Assembly (NCBI RefSeq): GCF_047495875.1
Contig: NC_092462.1
Span: 38,097,523-38,161,522, forward strand
Origin: Pithys albifrons albifrons
Lineage: Eukaryota; Chordata; Aves; Passeriformes; Thamnophilidae
Length of the DNA stretch: 64,000 nt
Reading direction: 5' to 3'
This document shows positions 32,601 to 47,090 of this stretch, piece after piece. Each line of letters begins with the position of its first letter. Positions within the stretch are counted from its first letter, which is position 1. The notes below the pieces were generated by a model. The model was given only the letters and a program-made list of their open reading frames with translations, had not been told where the DNA came from and ran no database searches. The position numbers were made by a program, and so were the translations under genes.

Positions 32601-35600
32601 AAGATACTACATGGCCAGAAATAACTTTTATGACCATCTAGCCTGTTCTTTAGCATAACATAATAGAAAGAACTGACTTAATCATTAGGTTCCTTTTAAG
32701 CCCATTAAATATATTTGAGACTTGATATATACTTTAGAAGAACACCTAACTGTAAAGACCACAACTGATGGAAAAGCCACTGTACCCCACTTAATTTGTA
32801 CTTGACCAAAAGGTAAGCCTCCTGTGGAAGTAGTCTTAACCAGATGAAAAAGTGTGTGAAGCATGTTGGTTTACAGTGAAGCTGTATGAAAATTCCCAAA
32901 AGTAAATCAGAGGAAGTTTTCTGCTCTAAAAATTTCACTAGAGGTTTTGTAAGTTTTGCGGGTTTGAATATATATTGACCCATGCTAACTATCCACCATA
33001 AGGCATGGGTAAACCTGATATGTCTTTCATAAGAGAAGAATAAAAGAGACCAGAAAAGAGAAGAGAAGGAAAAGTGCCAGGGTTTTCCTTGATAACAAGA
33101 TTTCTCCCATTCAAAAAACCCCACCAAGAACTCAAAGATAATTTTAGCTTAACAGGTTTAAAAAAACTTACACAGAGGCACTGTCTAAGTATTTCAGACG
33201 AACATCAAAACAGTCTGGGTGTGTAATTCACCTGCTAATATATGCTGCACTCTTGTAGCATGATAATCAGACTTAACAAATTGTTATACTGTGGCCATCA
33301 ATAAGGACACAGAAGTTTTAAAACTCACCAGAAATGGAGAGTTTCTATGTATGTGCCTGAATATCTCCACTTGGCCTCAAGGCCATTTCAAGTCCCCTAG
33401 AAAGCTGATATTTAGCACCTCATAAAAAACTGTGTACAACTGAGTAGAGGAAAAAAGTGACATTTGTTAGTGGTTTATATGGAGGATCACATTACTTTTC
33501 TTAAAAGTAAGGGAAAGAAAGGTCTTCCTTTATGTGTTTAGGACAAGGAGGAAGGGTGGTTTTCCAAAAATCTTTGTTTTGGATATGTTATTAAAAAAAA
33601 GAAAAGGGTTTGTAGAGCTGCAAGCAAGCATACTGTTTTATATAACTTCAAAGACTTGCATTGTTTTTGTCCTGAGTTAAAGGATTTACAGTACACACCT
33701 AAGAAACTCTATAGCTACTCTACATTTACCTTTCAAGTACCTTGTGGCTTTTCAACTATTGCGCTCAGAAAGATCTCTCTCTGAATATTCCCGTATCCAT
33801 GTAAGGGGTCTGCTTGCTTTAAGGACAGATAAGAAGTTGCACAGCTTTATTTTCCTCAAGTGAAACATGATTTTAAATCTAAATACTGAAGCAACACAAA
33901 ATATTTTAAATATGTTATAGTTAGTGAGGTTTTCCACACTGCAGGTTTGTTTTCCATTCCCCCCATGACATCTCACAACTCTAAGTGCTCAATGACAGCC
34001 TGTAGAGGTTTCGCCATAATCCACCTTTATCCATTAACAGACACTCAATCACTAAAGTGCTTACTAGACTAAACATATTTATCCAACCAAATCACACTTT
34101 ACAATGCAACGCTGCCAATCAGACCCCAGCTATTAATGAGGGACTGCTTTAAGGGGATTTTGGTGTTTGTGCTGTGAAGAGCATGCTTACCTCCAACAAA
34201 CGACTAAACCAAATTAACATAGCTATATCCTCATAAAAGAAACCAGATATCCTGTTGTGAAAATAGAAAGCTTGGTAGGACAGGGCTCCTTTGATGGCTA
34301 ACAGTGTGGCAGAGGAAGGCTTCAGACTACAAATCTGGTTACCACAGGCTCATTACAAAACTTGAGCATTAAGCTTTTGCTAACTGAAAAACAAAATAAA
34401 AATTTATCATTTGAGTAACTCAGTAAGTCATCAAGTTACTAAGTTACTATTGTAATGGCAATAAGTTCTGTAATTGTTGAATAAGGTTCCTTAATTCTAA
34501 TTGCTCCTTTGTCCAAGACCATGTTGTAAAAATGCTTGCATTAGCCAAAATAAAATCCAAGAGACACAAATGTGGTAGTAATAATAATTCTTTTTATTAG
34601 CCTGGAAAAGAGGAAGAGAACAAAGCTTTAAAAAGACTTCAAAGTTCTGACCAAGAAAAAACCCTAAAATTGGAGAAACATGCTTACACTCTGCCCTTTT
34701 ATTAGACTCATACAGACTAAGTGCCATCACCAAAACTTAGAGCTTGACAGCATTTCTTTCCCAGGCAGCAGGAAAAGTTAAACCATCCATGTTGCAGGGA
34801 TAATTTAAGTTCTCTGTCAAAAACTACATAAAACAGTCCTGTATATTCTCACCAGGAAGCCCTAATAGTTTTAGACTTATTGGTATTATACCTCCTTTAA
34901 ATCCCAATATTTTAAAGCTGGATTTGACATTTGCTGAGACTTGGTGTATTTTCTCTCCATTTAACCATAGCTAAAAGAAAGGTTTACAGTTTTCAACTCC
35001 GAGGTAAGTGACTCATGAAAAGTCATGTTTTTAAGAAACACTTATCAGTTTAAAAAATTGCACATATATCCTTTCTTACTTTCAAATAGGTCTCTGTTAT
35101 TGAAATATGTATTTCCAGTCCTCAACTGCTTATCAAAAATAATGAGCACTCTCTTTTTTATTAGCTTTTTATAAACACTTCTGGGGAAAATTTTATGAGC
35201 AGCTAGGACAAGTTTTACTTCTTGCAGAGAAGGCTTCATACTGGAATCATATCCAAAATGAGCAAACCACAACATGAACAGATTTTCCAAAAATTCACTA
35301 GAGCAGACTTCTAAGTTAGAGCTGGAAACATAAAAAGTACAAATTAAGTTGTCATGTAGCAGAGTGGTATAGTTTTGTATGGTAGAGTTTTACACCATGT
35401 TCCATAACAATATGTATCCATCTACACTATCTCTGTTCTGAATTGTTACGAGTAACACAAAAATTTGGAAATTAATGTTATTCCAGGTTTGTGCATAGGC
35501 ATGCCAATGTATATTTTCATATGAAAGAAGCCAATGTAGGTTTTCAGTGCATAATTATATCACTTACAGAAAGGGAAAAACATCATAAGACTAGAAATAC

Positions 35601-37790
35601 AAGAAGAAAAGCGCAAATTACAATATAAATTAAGAAGAATTACTGTGGACCACACTGAATTTCAACATTTAGAAAATTCTTGTTGTGGTTCGTAAAAAAT
35701 ACATGCTTTCACGTCTTTGCTAAATATCCATGTTAATAGATTTTATATTCTGTATTTTATATGTGTGTCACAGAAACCAATGAAAATACATGCAGAAAGC
35801 TGCCAAAACAATTTTTTCTTATTAACTGAGAAAGCAATGTTAATAACTGTAATGCTGCAAATTTGGTTCTGTAACACCGATTTGAAACAATTTGTTGTTT
35901 CATGAAACTTGAATTTCTCAGTGTTCCACTCAGTTATTTTTAATTGGTGTTTTGTTTTGAAAGGTACCACATGTAATATATTGAAACTTTCCAGCTAGCA
36001 GAAAGTGAAGAATAGTGCAAACACTGGGACAACAAAATATTTCATTCTTTCATAACTTTGTTACTTAAGTAAAAAACACAACCACATAATTAAAGCATTG
36101 TATTTGAATCCTCATGTTATGTTTGGAGACTAGAGAGGTTAATGAACTGTACGACGGCTTCCTAAACACAGAGGAAGTGAGGGAACAGCTAATCTGTTGA
36201 ATTATGTGATGCAACTCATACCTATAATGTGTACAAGTAATAACAGAATACTGCCCATAGCTCTAAGTACCATGGCCCCAATTTCCATGTACAAGGGCAG
36301 TATTGCGCCTTTTCATTTGTGATGCATGAAAGTGTCAAACCTCCCATTTATTATGGAGTTGTGTCTTTAAATAGACACAATGCATCCAACCAGATTGCCT
36401 ACATTTTCCACCACATGGCTAGGCTTGAGCTGTCTTCTGGAAATGACGTGATTCATCCTTTAAACTTACCCTGTCAAAAGGCTATTCCACATGCTACCCA
36501 GTTTTGATAATGTCTGCAGAATTATATTTGTTGGAGACAGAGTAAATAAGAAAGTGTAAAATTTGTAGCTGTCTCTAAGCATCTTTGACTGATGCATAAA
36601 GAGTAAGTATTTTCTGTAGAATTCTTTAAAGCAATTTCGTTTTCAAATAGGGATAACATTATACCATATTTTGGATTTTCTTCAGGCTAAGGATTGAATC
36701 TGAAGGTATTAATTAGAAAATATATTATAAACAACTTGATAGATCTTACATATGCAAGCCTTTTTACAGTTTCTGCTTTATTTATTTCCCCAGTACAGTT
36801 GTCATCATGGCATGTTGGCCAATACTCCAGTAGCACAAGCTCAGGTGCTTCTGTTAAGATTGTTTACTATGCAAAGTCTTTTTAGCTTATTTAAGGCAAC
36901 TTCACACTCTACTGAAAATCTTCAAAGTTATTGCATCTATTCTTTGTGTCTTTTAAATGTTACCATCAGGCCATTTTCTGCTGGTAATTGACCTAATGTG
37001 AAAGGATAATCATATTATCAATTCTTCATTACCCAGGCCAATATAAGCCGAAGAGTAGGCAAAAAATACAGTATTTGACATCATGGGGACTTCTATAAAT
37101 GATCATGGGGTGTCGGGTCCTTCGGGATTATCAGGTCCTACTCAGTACTCTTTGTGCTGGTCTGCAGCTCTCCCTCACAGAGACATCCATGTATATCTGT
37201 GCTTTGTTCCTTATCTCTCCAAATACAAAAAGGCTGATTACTTTAACAGAGCAGACTATTCTTGTGATGACAGGTATGGACTGGCTCAGGACTAGCTTCC
37301 ATACAAGCTAATAAGGACTATTTAAACCAACACAAATGTTCTGAATACTTATAAAAACTGCTAGCTCAAACCAGAAGGCCAAGAGGAGAAAGCACTTGCT
37401 GCCTGGCCAAGTGGTCAGTCAAGACACTTTCCTCTTGGCTACCCCAAACTTGTTTCTTTCTCATTTCATGCTCAAGCAAATTGCTCAGGAAACTTTGTAT
37501 TGTGTAACCCTGTATCAGGGTACTTGAAGGATTAGGTTACTCTGCTTTCTGGGGAAACCCATTGGCTACCAGTAGGTCCTCCCTAATTTGCATGTTTGAT
37601 GAAAATGTTTTAAAAAGAAGATGTTTTCTTAACAAATCATAAATAATATCTCTCCTTTATAATGTTAAATAGCATAAAAATATATGGTAAATAGTTTTTA
37701 CCTGTAGTCAAAGTTTCTAATAATTATTTATCCCAAGTACAGCAGCCATCTGTCTGAAAAGAGGCTCCAGAAAGCAAGATTATCATAATG
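29700..37790. other. AT-rich stretch, no recognised gene
   Basis: The longest frames (31440-31874 forward, 32705-33127 reverse) fall in pyrimidine-rich or low-information sequence and match no family I know. A pyrimidine-rich zone covers about 31440-31870. No CR1 or LTR signature was recognised. Confidence 0.5.
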
Positions 37791-37795
37791 GACAG
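37791..37795. repeat. Target site duplication of solo LTR, left
   Basis: GACAG directly before the LTR TG; the partner lies at 38431-38435. Confidence 0.92.
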
Positions 37796-38430
37796 TGTCC
37801 TAGTTCAGCAGGTGGGACCAGTTAACACTGTGTGCAGGTGATCAAAGCTGTGAATTCTACCCCCTCTATTTATTCCCCAAGGACAATGGACCATTAGCAG
37901 CAGCTGCCTAGGGAGTCATTAGCACCTTCACACCCAGACTGGGGGGTGGGGGGGTGGTGGCTGCTAATGGGCCATCAACCATTCAGGGATACCCCATGAC
38001 TCTAGAGTTAATCGCCCATTGTGAGAGTCCCCATCCTGGGGGAGGGACTGGGTGCTCCCTGAGGGTACATAAGTGGTGGGTAAGAAGAACTTGGGAACCT
38101 CTCATCAGATCCAGAGGAGCAGAAGGACCTTAACAGGAGGAGATCACCACTCTTGACCAGACTACAGCCATCACCTGCACCATCAGGTTTTTCACTTCCT
38201 TTTGCTTTGGACTTGGGGGAACCATGTGGGTCTCAGCACAAGGGCAAATAAACTCCTTTGGATTTGTGCCCCAGGACACTGGGTTATACTGTTGGGTTTT
38301 GTGAGTTGAAAGCAATTTCCCTTTGTGTCAGTGTATTTATTGTAATATTATTATTAAATTTTAGCTCTGACTTATAATCTCTCTCGTGGTGAGTTCATTT
38401 CCCCTCCTGGTTTATCTTTAAACCATCACA
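37796..38430 (+). mobile_element. Solo LTR, same family as the provirus
   Basis: This 635-bp sequence starts TGTCCTAGTTCAGC and ends AACCATCACA, co-linear with the proviral LTRs throughout. It has many substitutions and small length changes, including a longer G/T run near 37940. A perfect 5-bp duplication GACAG flanks it (37791-37795 and 38431-38435), showing that the original insertion was complete and later collapsed by LTR-LTR recombination. The ACATAAG element and ATTAAA signal are kept. It is clearly older than the intact copy about 8 kb away. Confidence 0.95.
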
Positions 38431-38435
38431 GACAG
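38431..38435. repeat. Target site duplication of solo LTR, right
   Basis: GACAG directly after the LTR CA; the partner lies at 37791-37795. Confidence 0.92.
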
Positions 38436-41400
38436 ATAGCATCTAATCTGCTATTTAGAAACATTTGCCATAAGAAACCTTCAAATTCTATTTTTCCCTT
38501 TGCTAATCTATTAAAGAAAGATGATAATTTATTATCACCTTTTAGGTTTACAAAGGATTCTAAAAATGTACCACATTCCCTCCACAGTTCAGTGGCAAAT
38601 GGATCCTGAAATAAAGAGTATTTAATCTCAAATGGATGTTACAGGCACATATGAGTGGAACATACTGTTCTCCTATGCTTTAGTTAAGCTTTATAGGAAA
38701 GTACTTAAAAGGAAAACTCGCAGCAAAAATGAAATGTATATTCCAACCAGAATGCACATAAACAGGGCCTTTTAGGTTTTCATCAATTTGACATGTCAAG
38801 TTCTGACATCATATAATGTATTAAAAGTTTTATAAGCCAAATAACTCAGTGTGGGAAGAAATTTGGAAGCCATAACTGCAATATCTAAAAATATCTATAC
38901 TCTATTTAGTATAACAACTGCAGATTGTTGAGCACTTTAATGTTAGTTGCCCTTTTTTCTTTACATATACAAGAGCACATAGTTTTGGTTTAGACATATT
39001 CTATGTCACTGATATTAGAAACTATTGGGAGAAATATTTATCCCATTTGCATTGACATAGGAAGGGAAGAAATTGTTCCTTGGCCATGAAGATGTGGTAT
39101 ATGTTTCAGAAGCATTTGTTGTACTAGCTGGTGCTCAGGGGAAGGGTTGCTGCCATTTTACTATTGTGGCAAACTTGAGCCTCAATTTTTTATTCAGAAA
39201 TTTGCTGGGTTCTAATAGAGCTTTCTCAAAGCAAAGTTATATCATGCTTCTGGAGAAGTTTTCCTAATGCAGAAATGTGTTAACTACATGTACACTTCTG
39301 TGTTTAAAACACATGGATTGATTGACCTATTTATCTCAATACTTCAATTTGAGTTAATGAGAGATATAGCTAGTCATGTCAGGCTTCATTGGTCTCACAA
39401 ATTTTACCAAAATATCTGTGGGAAAACAGAATGCACCATTAATTGAAAAAAACCCCATTTGACAAGTCATTACTGTCATACCTTTGTTCCTTGGCTGTTT
39501 CACACCATTGCCTCAGCAGTTCCATGTGGGATCCACAACATAATATGATGTTGATCAGGATGATGTTTGCTGACATTTCATAAGCTCACAGTTTGCATTT
39601 AGTAGCCATTGCATTTTTATGTAGTGATGCACTGTTGTTTCTCCCCCCAAATCATATCCTACAACATTCAGGTACTGACTACACCTTTCCTCCTCCATAT
39701 TTATTTTAGCATATGACAGCATAAAAATAAAATAGGTCTTTCCACTTCTAGATACTAAATCCCTGAAAAGCTTGCATGAAATTCAGTCTCATTTTTTTTC
39801 TGCTGTGAAACTACATGAACCTATCATTTACACAGGCTTAAGTATGACCATTTCTTTATTAATGGCAAACCAAACATTTTTTTCAGTTTGTTTGCTTCAT
39901 AAAAGTATTTATCTGGTTCCTGTTTCATAATCCACTACTGAAAGGTCAAAGATTAAAACTAAGCACTCCTCCTGTGCCCTCAAACCAAGCGTAGCAGACA
40001 ACCTCCATTTTCTTGGTTTCCTGCTACTCTGAGTTTGTCAGACACTGATTACGAATAACACCCTGAGCAGTTATCTCTATATGGTATGTTTCTAACCTCA
40101 ATGTCATAACCAATGAGTCACCATGAGTAGGAGAAATAAGATTACCTTTTAAAATAAGTTCGCAGTAATCCTTTTCTTAAATGTCATAGCTAACAAGTCA
40201 TTCTTTTGCATGACATGAAACTTTGTAGTAAAACCCACTTGGGAATGTACAATCATTTGGTATTTCCATGATGAAGAAAGAAATGGATTACTTTTCCCAC
40301 GGATCTTTATTTTTCACATTTTGGAACTCAGAACTGTTTGCCCCCCAGACTTAAATTCAAGAGTATCAGTATAAATATACGAGCATTTCTTTCACACATT
40401 TCTCTGTTTTTTTTTTTTTGTTTGTTTTGTTTTTTTTTGTTTGTTTTTTTTTTTTTTGCATTCACAACACTTGATGGTGAGGAAATGTCATACTACTGAA
40501 AATTGGAAACATTAAAATAAAATAATGAGCAAAGAATTTTCCAGTAGGTGGGGAAATAAAAATGAAAGGCAGGTCCCCCAACAGTCACAAACACAGAAGA
40601 TTACAGCAGAGGAAACTGTCAAGATTGGATAAGCTGGCTGAACAGAGAGGAACAACACCAGAGACACAGGCTAAATGATTCCACAAAGGAGAATGGAAAG
40701 GGAATTTTAAATTGATGATAAAGAACCCATTATCTAAGTTTCTTTAATTGACTGATGTTATAATAGATGTCAAATAAAAACAAAAATCCAGTGGAACCAC
40801 TAATATTTATACAAGTGTTTTGAGGGAAAGGCTCAGAGACAGAGAAATTCACCTGGAGTGGTAGAGGTTCATCAAGTTCTGAATCTATTTCCACGTATAG
40901 TGGCATCATTATAGGGTCTAATAACTGCTATAAATTTGTCTGTGCTCATGCAAACCTTGTAGATTTATTTCTCCATCTAGCCAATTTGTTATGTGCAAGA
41001 ATTTGTGTTGTTGCTGTATCTGCCACTGATGGGCAGACCTGTGACAGATGCATTCTGGCATCCAAGCCCAGGTCCAATGGCAAACTCAGAGGTGCTTTTA
41101 GTTTCTGTGTTTCATACTCAGGGTGACCAAAGCATCCACCCAGCACCAGAACAGCTCTGGGGAACAGCCATGCTCCTGGCAGGATCTGTTCTGTTACAAC
41201 ACTGAGGGCCCCTGCCTGGAAAGTCTTATGCAACTTGTGGACTTTATGTTCCTTATCTCAGAAAGACACATATTTAAAACTTAAAAGAGATTGAAATCTG
41301 TCTACTGTTTTCACCACACGAATATACAGGAAGGCAAAGAGTTTTTTGCTTCCTGTTGTACTAAACTGTACACACAGATTGGTGAAAGGGATTGGGGTTC

Positions 41401-42885
41401 AGGACTGAGAAAGTCCTTCAGACTAATCCCCACCTACAGACAAGCTTTATCATTTTTTTTGCTTAGCCAGCTCTTTGGAAAAGATTACTTCAATGGACAA
41501 ACATTCTTTCCATTTGTCAGACAGTCTCAAGGAGTTTTCTGTAAAAAGCTGGAATTGTGCCAGGAAATGCAGATCTCCTGACCAATCTTAGGCCTCCTCT
41601 ACTAACAACACACCATCACCAGATAATAGAATGGATGTTACTTTTTAAAAATTTTTATTTTTCAAATCTTCAGGATGCAGAGTCCATATTTACATTTCAG
41701 AAATGGGTTTTATTTCAAAGACTTTAAGTACCACTGATCGTTTCAAAGTCCAGTTTAACAGCTAGAGTGCTAAACATGGACATAGGAGTATAATTTCAGT
41801 TGGAGTAGAGTCGGAAAATACAAGGGAAATTGCTTCACCTTGTTTCTTTGCAGCTGCCTCACATTTCCTTCTATCAAAAACTTCCCTTAAGACTATTGAA
41901 ACATCATTTAGATGAATCAGTACACTTTTCTTGAAAAGTTGATCCATTTTTGAAGATCTGCATATCTAAAAAATTTTAAAAACTTTACAAGTAACAGATT
42001 TAGTACATAATCTATGAAACTATCAACTATATCATTTTTTAAGGAATCTCCTCCCCAAGGCAAGTTTTCTAATCAAGTTGTGCTACACAATCAGCACAAG
42101 TTCCAGTCAGTCCTTTGAATACAGGGATTTTGATACTTCCTTATTCTATCATCTTTATCTCCTTAGGGGCTTTTTGGTAATTAACACAAGGATAATTGCT
42201 AGATTTCAGAGGGATTTTGCTTCTCTTCTTCTAACATATATCTTTTAAAAAACCCTGTAGTTTAAGAGAGGGAAAATTGTACTTTTTAGACTTGAGAATG
42301 CTTTCTTTTAACCACTATGTATTTCTGAAATTCTCTTAAAAATGATTTTTCCACAGAAGCAATATATGTGAAATGAAAACAGATATTTTTCTGATGCTGT
42401 ACAATTATCAAGCTTTCAGAGGAAGGGTTAAAAAAAGCTGAATCACTTTTAAAACTTTGTAAAAAAGACTAAAATATCTCTGTCATGTAAAATTTAAAAA
42501 CATTTCTAAACACAATTATATTTGGAACTCAAAAGAAAGCACTTTAATTAAGCAATGTTCAAGAATGAGAATGAAGTAACATACAGTATTTGTCTCAACA
42601 CCATGGATTTTTCATTATTTTCTAATAACAGGTAAGTTGTAGATTTTAAGAACTTATCCTAAACATTGTCTCACAATGAATGTATTTGCCTGGCCATTGG
42701 CAGGGGAATAATCAACCTGTTCTACTTAAATATCCACAGAGAGAGATGTCATTGCTATGAAGACATGGAGATCAAGTCTAGTCTGACTAAAAATTTCTGA
42801 CAAACTCTCACTAATAATAATACTATGCAAAAGGTGAATATGGACATTGCTATTACATTTTCCTCTCCTTGGAGAACTACATGAG
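38436..42885. other. AT-rich stretch, no recognised gene
   Basis: No coding frame or element was recognised. A T-rich tract with interspersed TTTG units lies at 40407-40457. The rest is ordinary AT-rich sequence. Confidence 0.5.
40407..40457. repeat. T-rich low-complexity tract
   Basis: About 51 nt of T-runs separated by single G residues, simple sequence that is likely unstable in length. Confidence 0.85.
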
Positions 42886-43212
42886 TTTAGATGAGAGGCA
42901 GACACTGATCTCTTGTCTATGGTGACCAGTGACAAGACCTGAGGGAACGGCCCGAAGTTGTGTCAGGGGAGGTTTATGCTGGATATTAGAAAGATGTTCT
43001 TCACCCACAGGGGGATTGGGCACTGAAACAGGCTCCCCATGGGAGTGGTCACAGCACCAGGCTTGACAGAGTTCGAGAAGTGTTTGGATGATACTCTTGG
43101 GCACATGGTGTGATTCTTGGGGATGATCCTCTGTGGGGCTAAGGGTTGGACTGGATCATCCTTGTGGGTTGCTTCCAACGCAGCATATTCTCTAATTCTG
43201 TGATTCTGTGAC
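42886..43212 (+). mobile_element. CR1 LINE 3' fragment
   Basis: The forward strand shows the end of the CR1 coding region (GACCAGTGACAAGACC, GTGTCAGGGGAGGTTTATGC, GGATATTAGAAAGATG), then the 3'-UTR with TTGGACTGGATCATCC and the tail ATTCTCTAATTCTGTGATTCTGTG. Frames are broken, so this is an inactive, strongly 5'-truncated copy. Confidence 0.88.
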
Positions 43213-43700
43213 TTTGTAAACCAGGATGGCTGTAGATGGGAGACAATAGGCTGTGGTGGTCATTCTGTTTTGAGAATGACACTTACCTACTCTGTTGGTA
43301 AGCCAAAAACATCCTGGAGGCAGAGACCAGAACCTTACCTCTCTTCTGCTTTTCATCTCTTTCATGCTCAGTCCCACAATGGCTCTGTCTCAATTGGAGA
43401 AAATTCAATCCATCTGTGGCAAAGAAGCCAGTTCATTTGCACAGAGCTTTGATTACAGGTCTGCAGCTCTAAGCTGTCTAACCAACAGGTTATGACCAAC
43501 AGGTGAGTGTGGATGTCCTCACCATATTCTCCTCCTCCTTCTCTGGACATCTCATGTAGGACTTATGTGGTCATTTGTCTAAATACAGATCATAACAGTG
43601 TGTTCATGCAGGAACTTGTCTACCAGAAAAGGCAGAACTGACAGATAAGGGACAAGCTGATCTCCCCAAGAACCTCAAGGTTACTTAAAGAAGTGACTAT

Positions 43701-43797
43701 CATAGAATCATAGAATACACTGAGTTGTAAGGGATTCATCAGGATCGCTGAGTTCAACTCCTGGCCCAGCACAGGACAGCCCAAAAGTCACACTATG
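43701..43797 (-). mobile_element. Short CR1 LINE 3' fragment
   Basis: CATAGAATCATAGAATACAC at 43701 is the reverse complement of a CR1 tail. It is followed by sequence resembling the CR1 3' region ('gagttcaactcctggcccag', 'cacaggacagcccaaaag'). Only about 100 bp remain. It lies some 490 bp from another CR1 fragment in the opposite orientation. Confidence 0.8.
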
Positions 43798-46129
43798 AAT
43801 GTGGGGCAAACAATTTATGAGAACAGATTAACTGGCACCATTGAGAGTAATGATTTTCCTGTTATTTATAATACTGAACTACTTTTCTCTTTCAGTTCAG
43901 TTTTACATGCCCAAAGACCTTGAATAGACCATAGAAGTGCTATACTGAGTTAGGCTAGTGGTCTACCCAGAATTCTATGCTGCCTGAAAAAGTAGCAATA
44001 TGGGGCATTTAAAAAGAGACTGCAAAGATGACTACTCCGTGTAATTATTTTAACTTGTGTTTCTCCAGTATTCATGATTGATGCAGTTGGGATATTAGAG
44101 GAAACATCCTTCCCAGTCATTTTGGAATCTATTTATGGACCCGTTTTACTCTACAGAATTTATTGAACATCTTTCTACTGTCAACCTCCACAACCTCCTC
44201 TGACAATAGGCTCCATAATTTCCCAACCTGCTGAGAAAATAATCACTTTTTGACCTGTTTTAAACCAAAGTCATGGTGCACTTATTATCCAGAACAACCA
44301 GCTGAGTAACAGTTCTCTGCTTAACTTACAGAAAATAAATTACTTTGTGAATCCAAGTCATATTTCCCTTCAGGATTTTTTGATCTATATTGAAGATTGC
44401 TAGCTTTTCAAAGCCTTGCCTCTAAGGGTCCCATCTTCTTAGCCCTTCTTTTGTTGCCCTTCTGTCTAACATCTTTAATTAAGTACCATGTACTTTTTCT
44501 TGAGTTATAAAATCAGAAACAAGCACAGAACTCACACTAATGCATGTCTTTTTGTTGACTTTGTTTCTGAAAGGTTGGGATTTGAGCTTTGATAAGTGAC
44601 TACAGAAGACCTTTTTTCCCATCTGGTGCTCAGCAGTAGGACAAGAAATATCAAGCCTCAGCACCTCATTCAAAAAAGCTTCTTCAGAACAATTATAAAG
44701 TTTCAATCAGTAAGTCCTTCATGGACAGGAACAAGTTCCCTGCTCCCCTCTTCCCCCCCCCATTATTTATAAGAAAATAATTTGAATAATTATCTCTCCC
44801 TCTGTATGTTTAAAGAATATACAGTAGCTCAATCAGACAAATTTCCTTAAAAGTATTTCAAGACAGTAAAACAACTTGACTTCTTATTGCACTGGCACAA
44901 TTAAGACCAGGGTCAAGTATTTCAAACCTTAAACAAATGCAAAATACATTTAGAGTTGAGAAGCCTGTACTATCAATGAGTTCTGCAAATACCATAGCTA
45001 AATGATTCTGATTATGTTAGTTTAGTATTCTAGTGAAGTCATTCAGTGGGCAAGCCTACACACAATACTTCCAGGAAGCTAACAGATTCTGTTTCCAATT
45101 CAAATCAGGTTTCCAGCCTGTGCAGCACTGATTCCTACCACCTTTATAGAGACTGTGTGTGCTTTATCTTGATCTTTATTGTATGACACTGAGCAACAGC
45201 TGACATTGAGACCCCAATACCATAAACTATTCCTCAGGGTCACATCTCTACATTCATGCAGAGATTCAGAGAGTAAAACTGTCCTTTCAAAATTGTTTTT
45301 GTAATTGTGAGTTCAAGTCAACTCAAAAGTCCAATGGGTCTTTGTAATCCAGTATTAAGAGATCTTCAGGGAGCAAGAAATTTGAGATAAATTACTTCTA
45401 TCCAGTATGTTTCACCATCTCGCAAAAACTATGACTCCAGTTCATCCCCAGTTTGTATCCTCTGATAGTAGTAAGGATGCAATTTCTTCTCTAATATATA
45501 TCAACTCCTTTACTCAAGCTCTAATGCTTATCTATTGTCTCTCTACTGAAAGACTATAAAAGTTCTATTTGAGCAGACTTCCTCCAAATCAGCATCCTGG
45601 TCTGAGCATCTCCCTAACTTCCTTTCTCAGTCAGTAATCTGTAACCCTCTACTTCCAAAGAGGAAGAAAATATTATTTTAATCCAGACTGTGATAAAATA
45701 TGCTGATTAACTCATGTTAAACTCTTACTTGGAGATGAGATTATTGCAGTGTCAATGATGTCAGCTAGTGTCACATGAAAGAGGGGCAGAAATGCAAAGA
45801 TTTCTTGTCCCACCCATATTGATACATTTTTATCGGCTATAAGTGTCCCTATAATATCAAAGCCTTTTAAAGCCCAACACACTCTGTCTGCATCTCAACT
45901 AAAGAGACCCTTTGCCAGACAGATTCACTGCAATGGACAGGACTTTTGATACTCTGACATGAGGACTGCACTTAATTGCAAGGGAGAACCTTCTCTGTAA
46001 AATTCTCCTACAAGTTATATTGCTGCCAGTACCGGAAACAAACTGGACTAAGCCTAGCAGTTCCTGAAATAATGTATTAATACAAGTATGTGACAATTAC
46101 TGTGGATTTCGTGTTGTCAGTGATAATGT
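43798..46129. other. AT-rich stretch, no recognised gene
   Basis: No coding frame, RNA gene or named repeat was recognised. A short C-run lies near 44751-44761. The 490 bp between the two CR1 fragments to the left (43213-43700) are likewise without a recognised feature. Confidence 0.45.
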
Positions 46130-47090
46130 TTAACTACATGATTGCACTTAACTAATAACAAAATCCCAAAACCCAGAAATGTGCTGCACAATACAGTGCA
46201 ACATCTTAAGTCTCAATACAAAACTCAAGCAACCCCCTCTTCCACGTCAGACCAATTTACAAAGACTAAGACAGAATCTAAACATACCTGTTAACACAAC
46301 GCAAAAAGAAAGAATAGAGCCGCTTTCCACAAACACACATTTTAACTCACTAAGATAAAGAACCACACACCTAAGCAAACCACTAACTACGAGTCAGCAA
46401 TAAAGTACAGTGTAACAAAACAAAACAGAACAATGAATATAAAGTAAGATATATACCTGGGTATGAGGTGTTGGGCAAGGTAAAATTTGTATCCAAGTAG
46501 CAAATAAGTTAGTAAATAAGGTATCTTATGAGATAAAGGTGAAAGATGTTATTATATAAAACATAAGACATATAAGGTATAGGGTGTAAGGTACAAGGTA
46601 TAGAAAAACAGAGTAAATGGTAGCTCACCTCTTCAGTGTCCAAAGGAGTGGAAGGAGACCTGGCAGCTGGTTGGTTATCCCCATGGAGATGATGGAACTT
46701 ATCTTTCCCTTTTGCTCATATCCGATCTTTTTTTATACTTTTTTCTTAGGCAGTTTGAGTGACTATAATCAATAATATTTTTGGGACGATAGACAGATGA
46801 CATAGGCCTAAGGGTTGAGTCCCTGTGTGTTCCTGCAGGATGTCGCGAAGAAAGGCCAGGCTATCTCCATAACACTCCATTCTTCTGTAATCCTATCATC
46901 AGTCTGTCTTCAGCACTTTCAGGAAGCCCCTGGGATCTCCTTGTCCCTTCTTGTGTAATCCATTATCATGGTTTCTGGGAACACCCCCTCCAGGTCCCAA
47001 GGTGTTTCCTGTGACACATCAGGACTGTTATCATGGTCTTGAATGGGTCTATCACCCTACACCTAGTTTCCAGAAGCAGTGAAGACTTAC
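46130..47090 (-). mobile_element. Possible degraded LTR
   Basis: On the reverse strand, moderately GC-rich sequence (47090 down to about 46760) leads into AAGTATAAAAAAAG (TATA-like, near complement of 46731-46737) and then a T-rich downstream half. This is the layout of an avian LTR U3-R-U5. The composition differs clearly from the flanks. I could not find convincing TG/CA ends or a target duplication, and the family is unknown. Another ancient repeat is possible. Confidence 0.4.

Noticed and set aside
32705..33127. 140-codon reverse frame
   Set aside because: No motif or family similarity, and composition is the same as the noncoding flanks.
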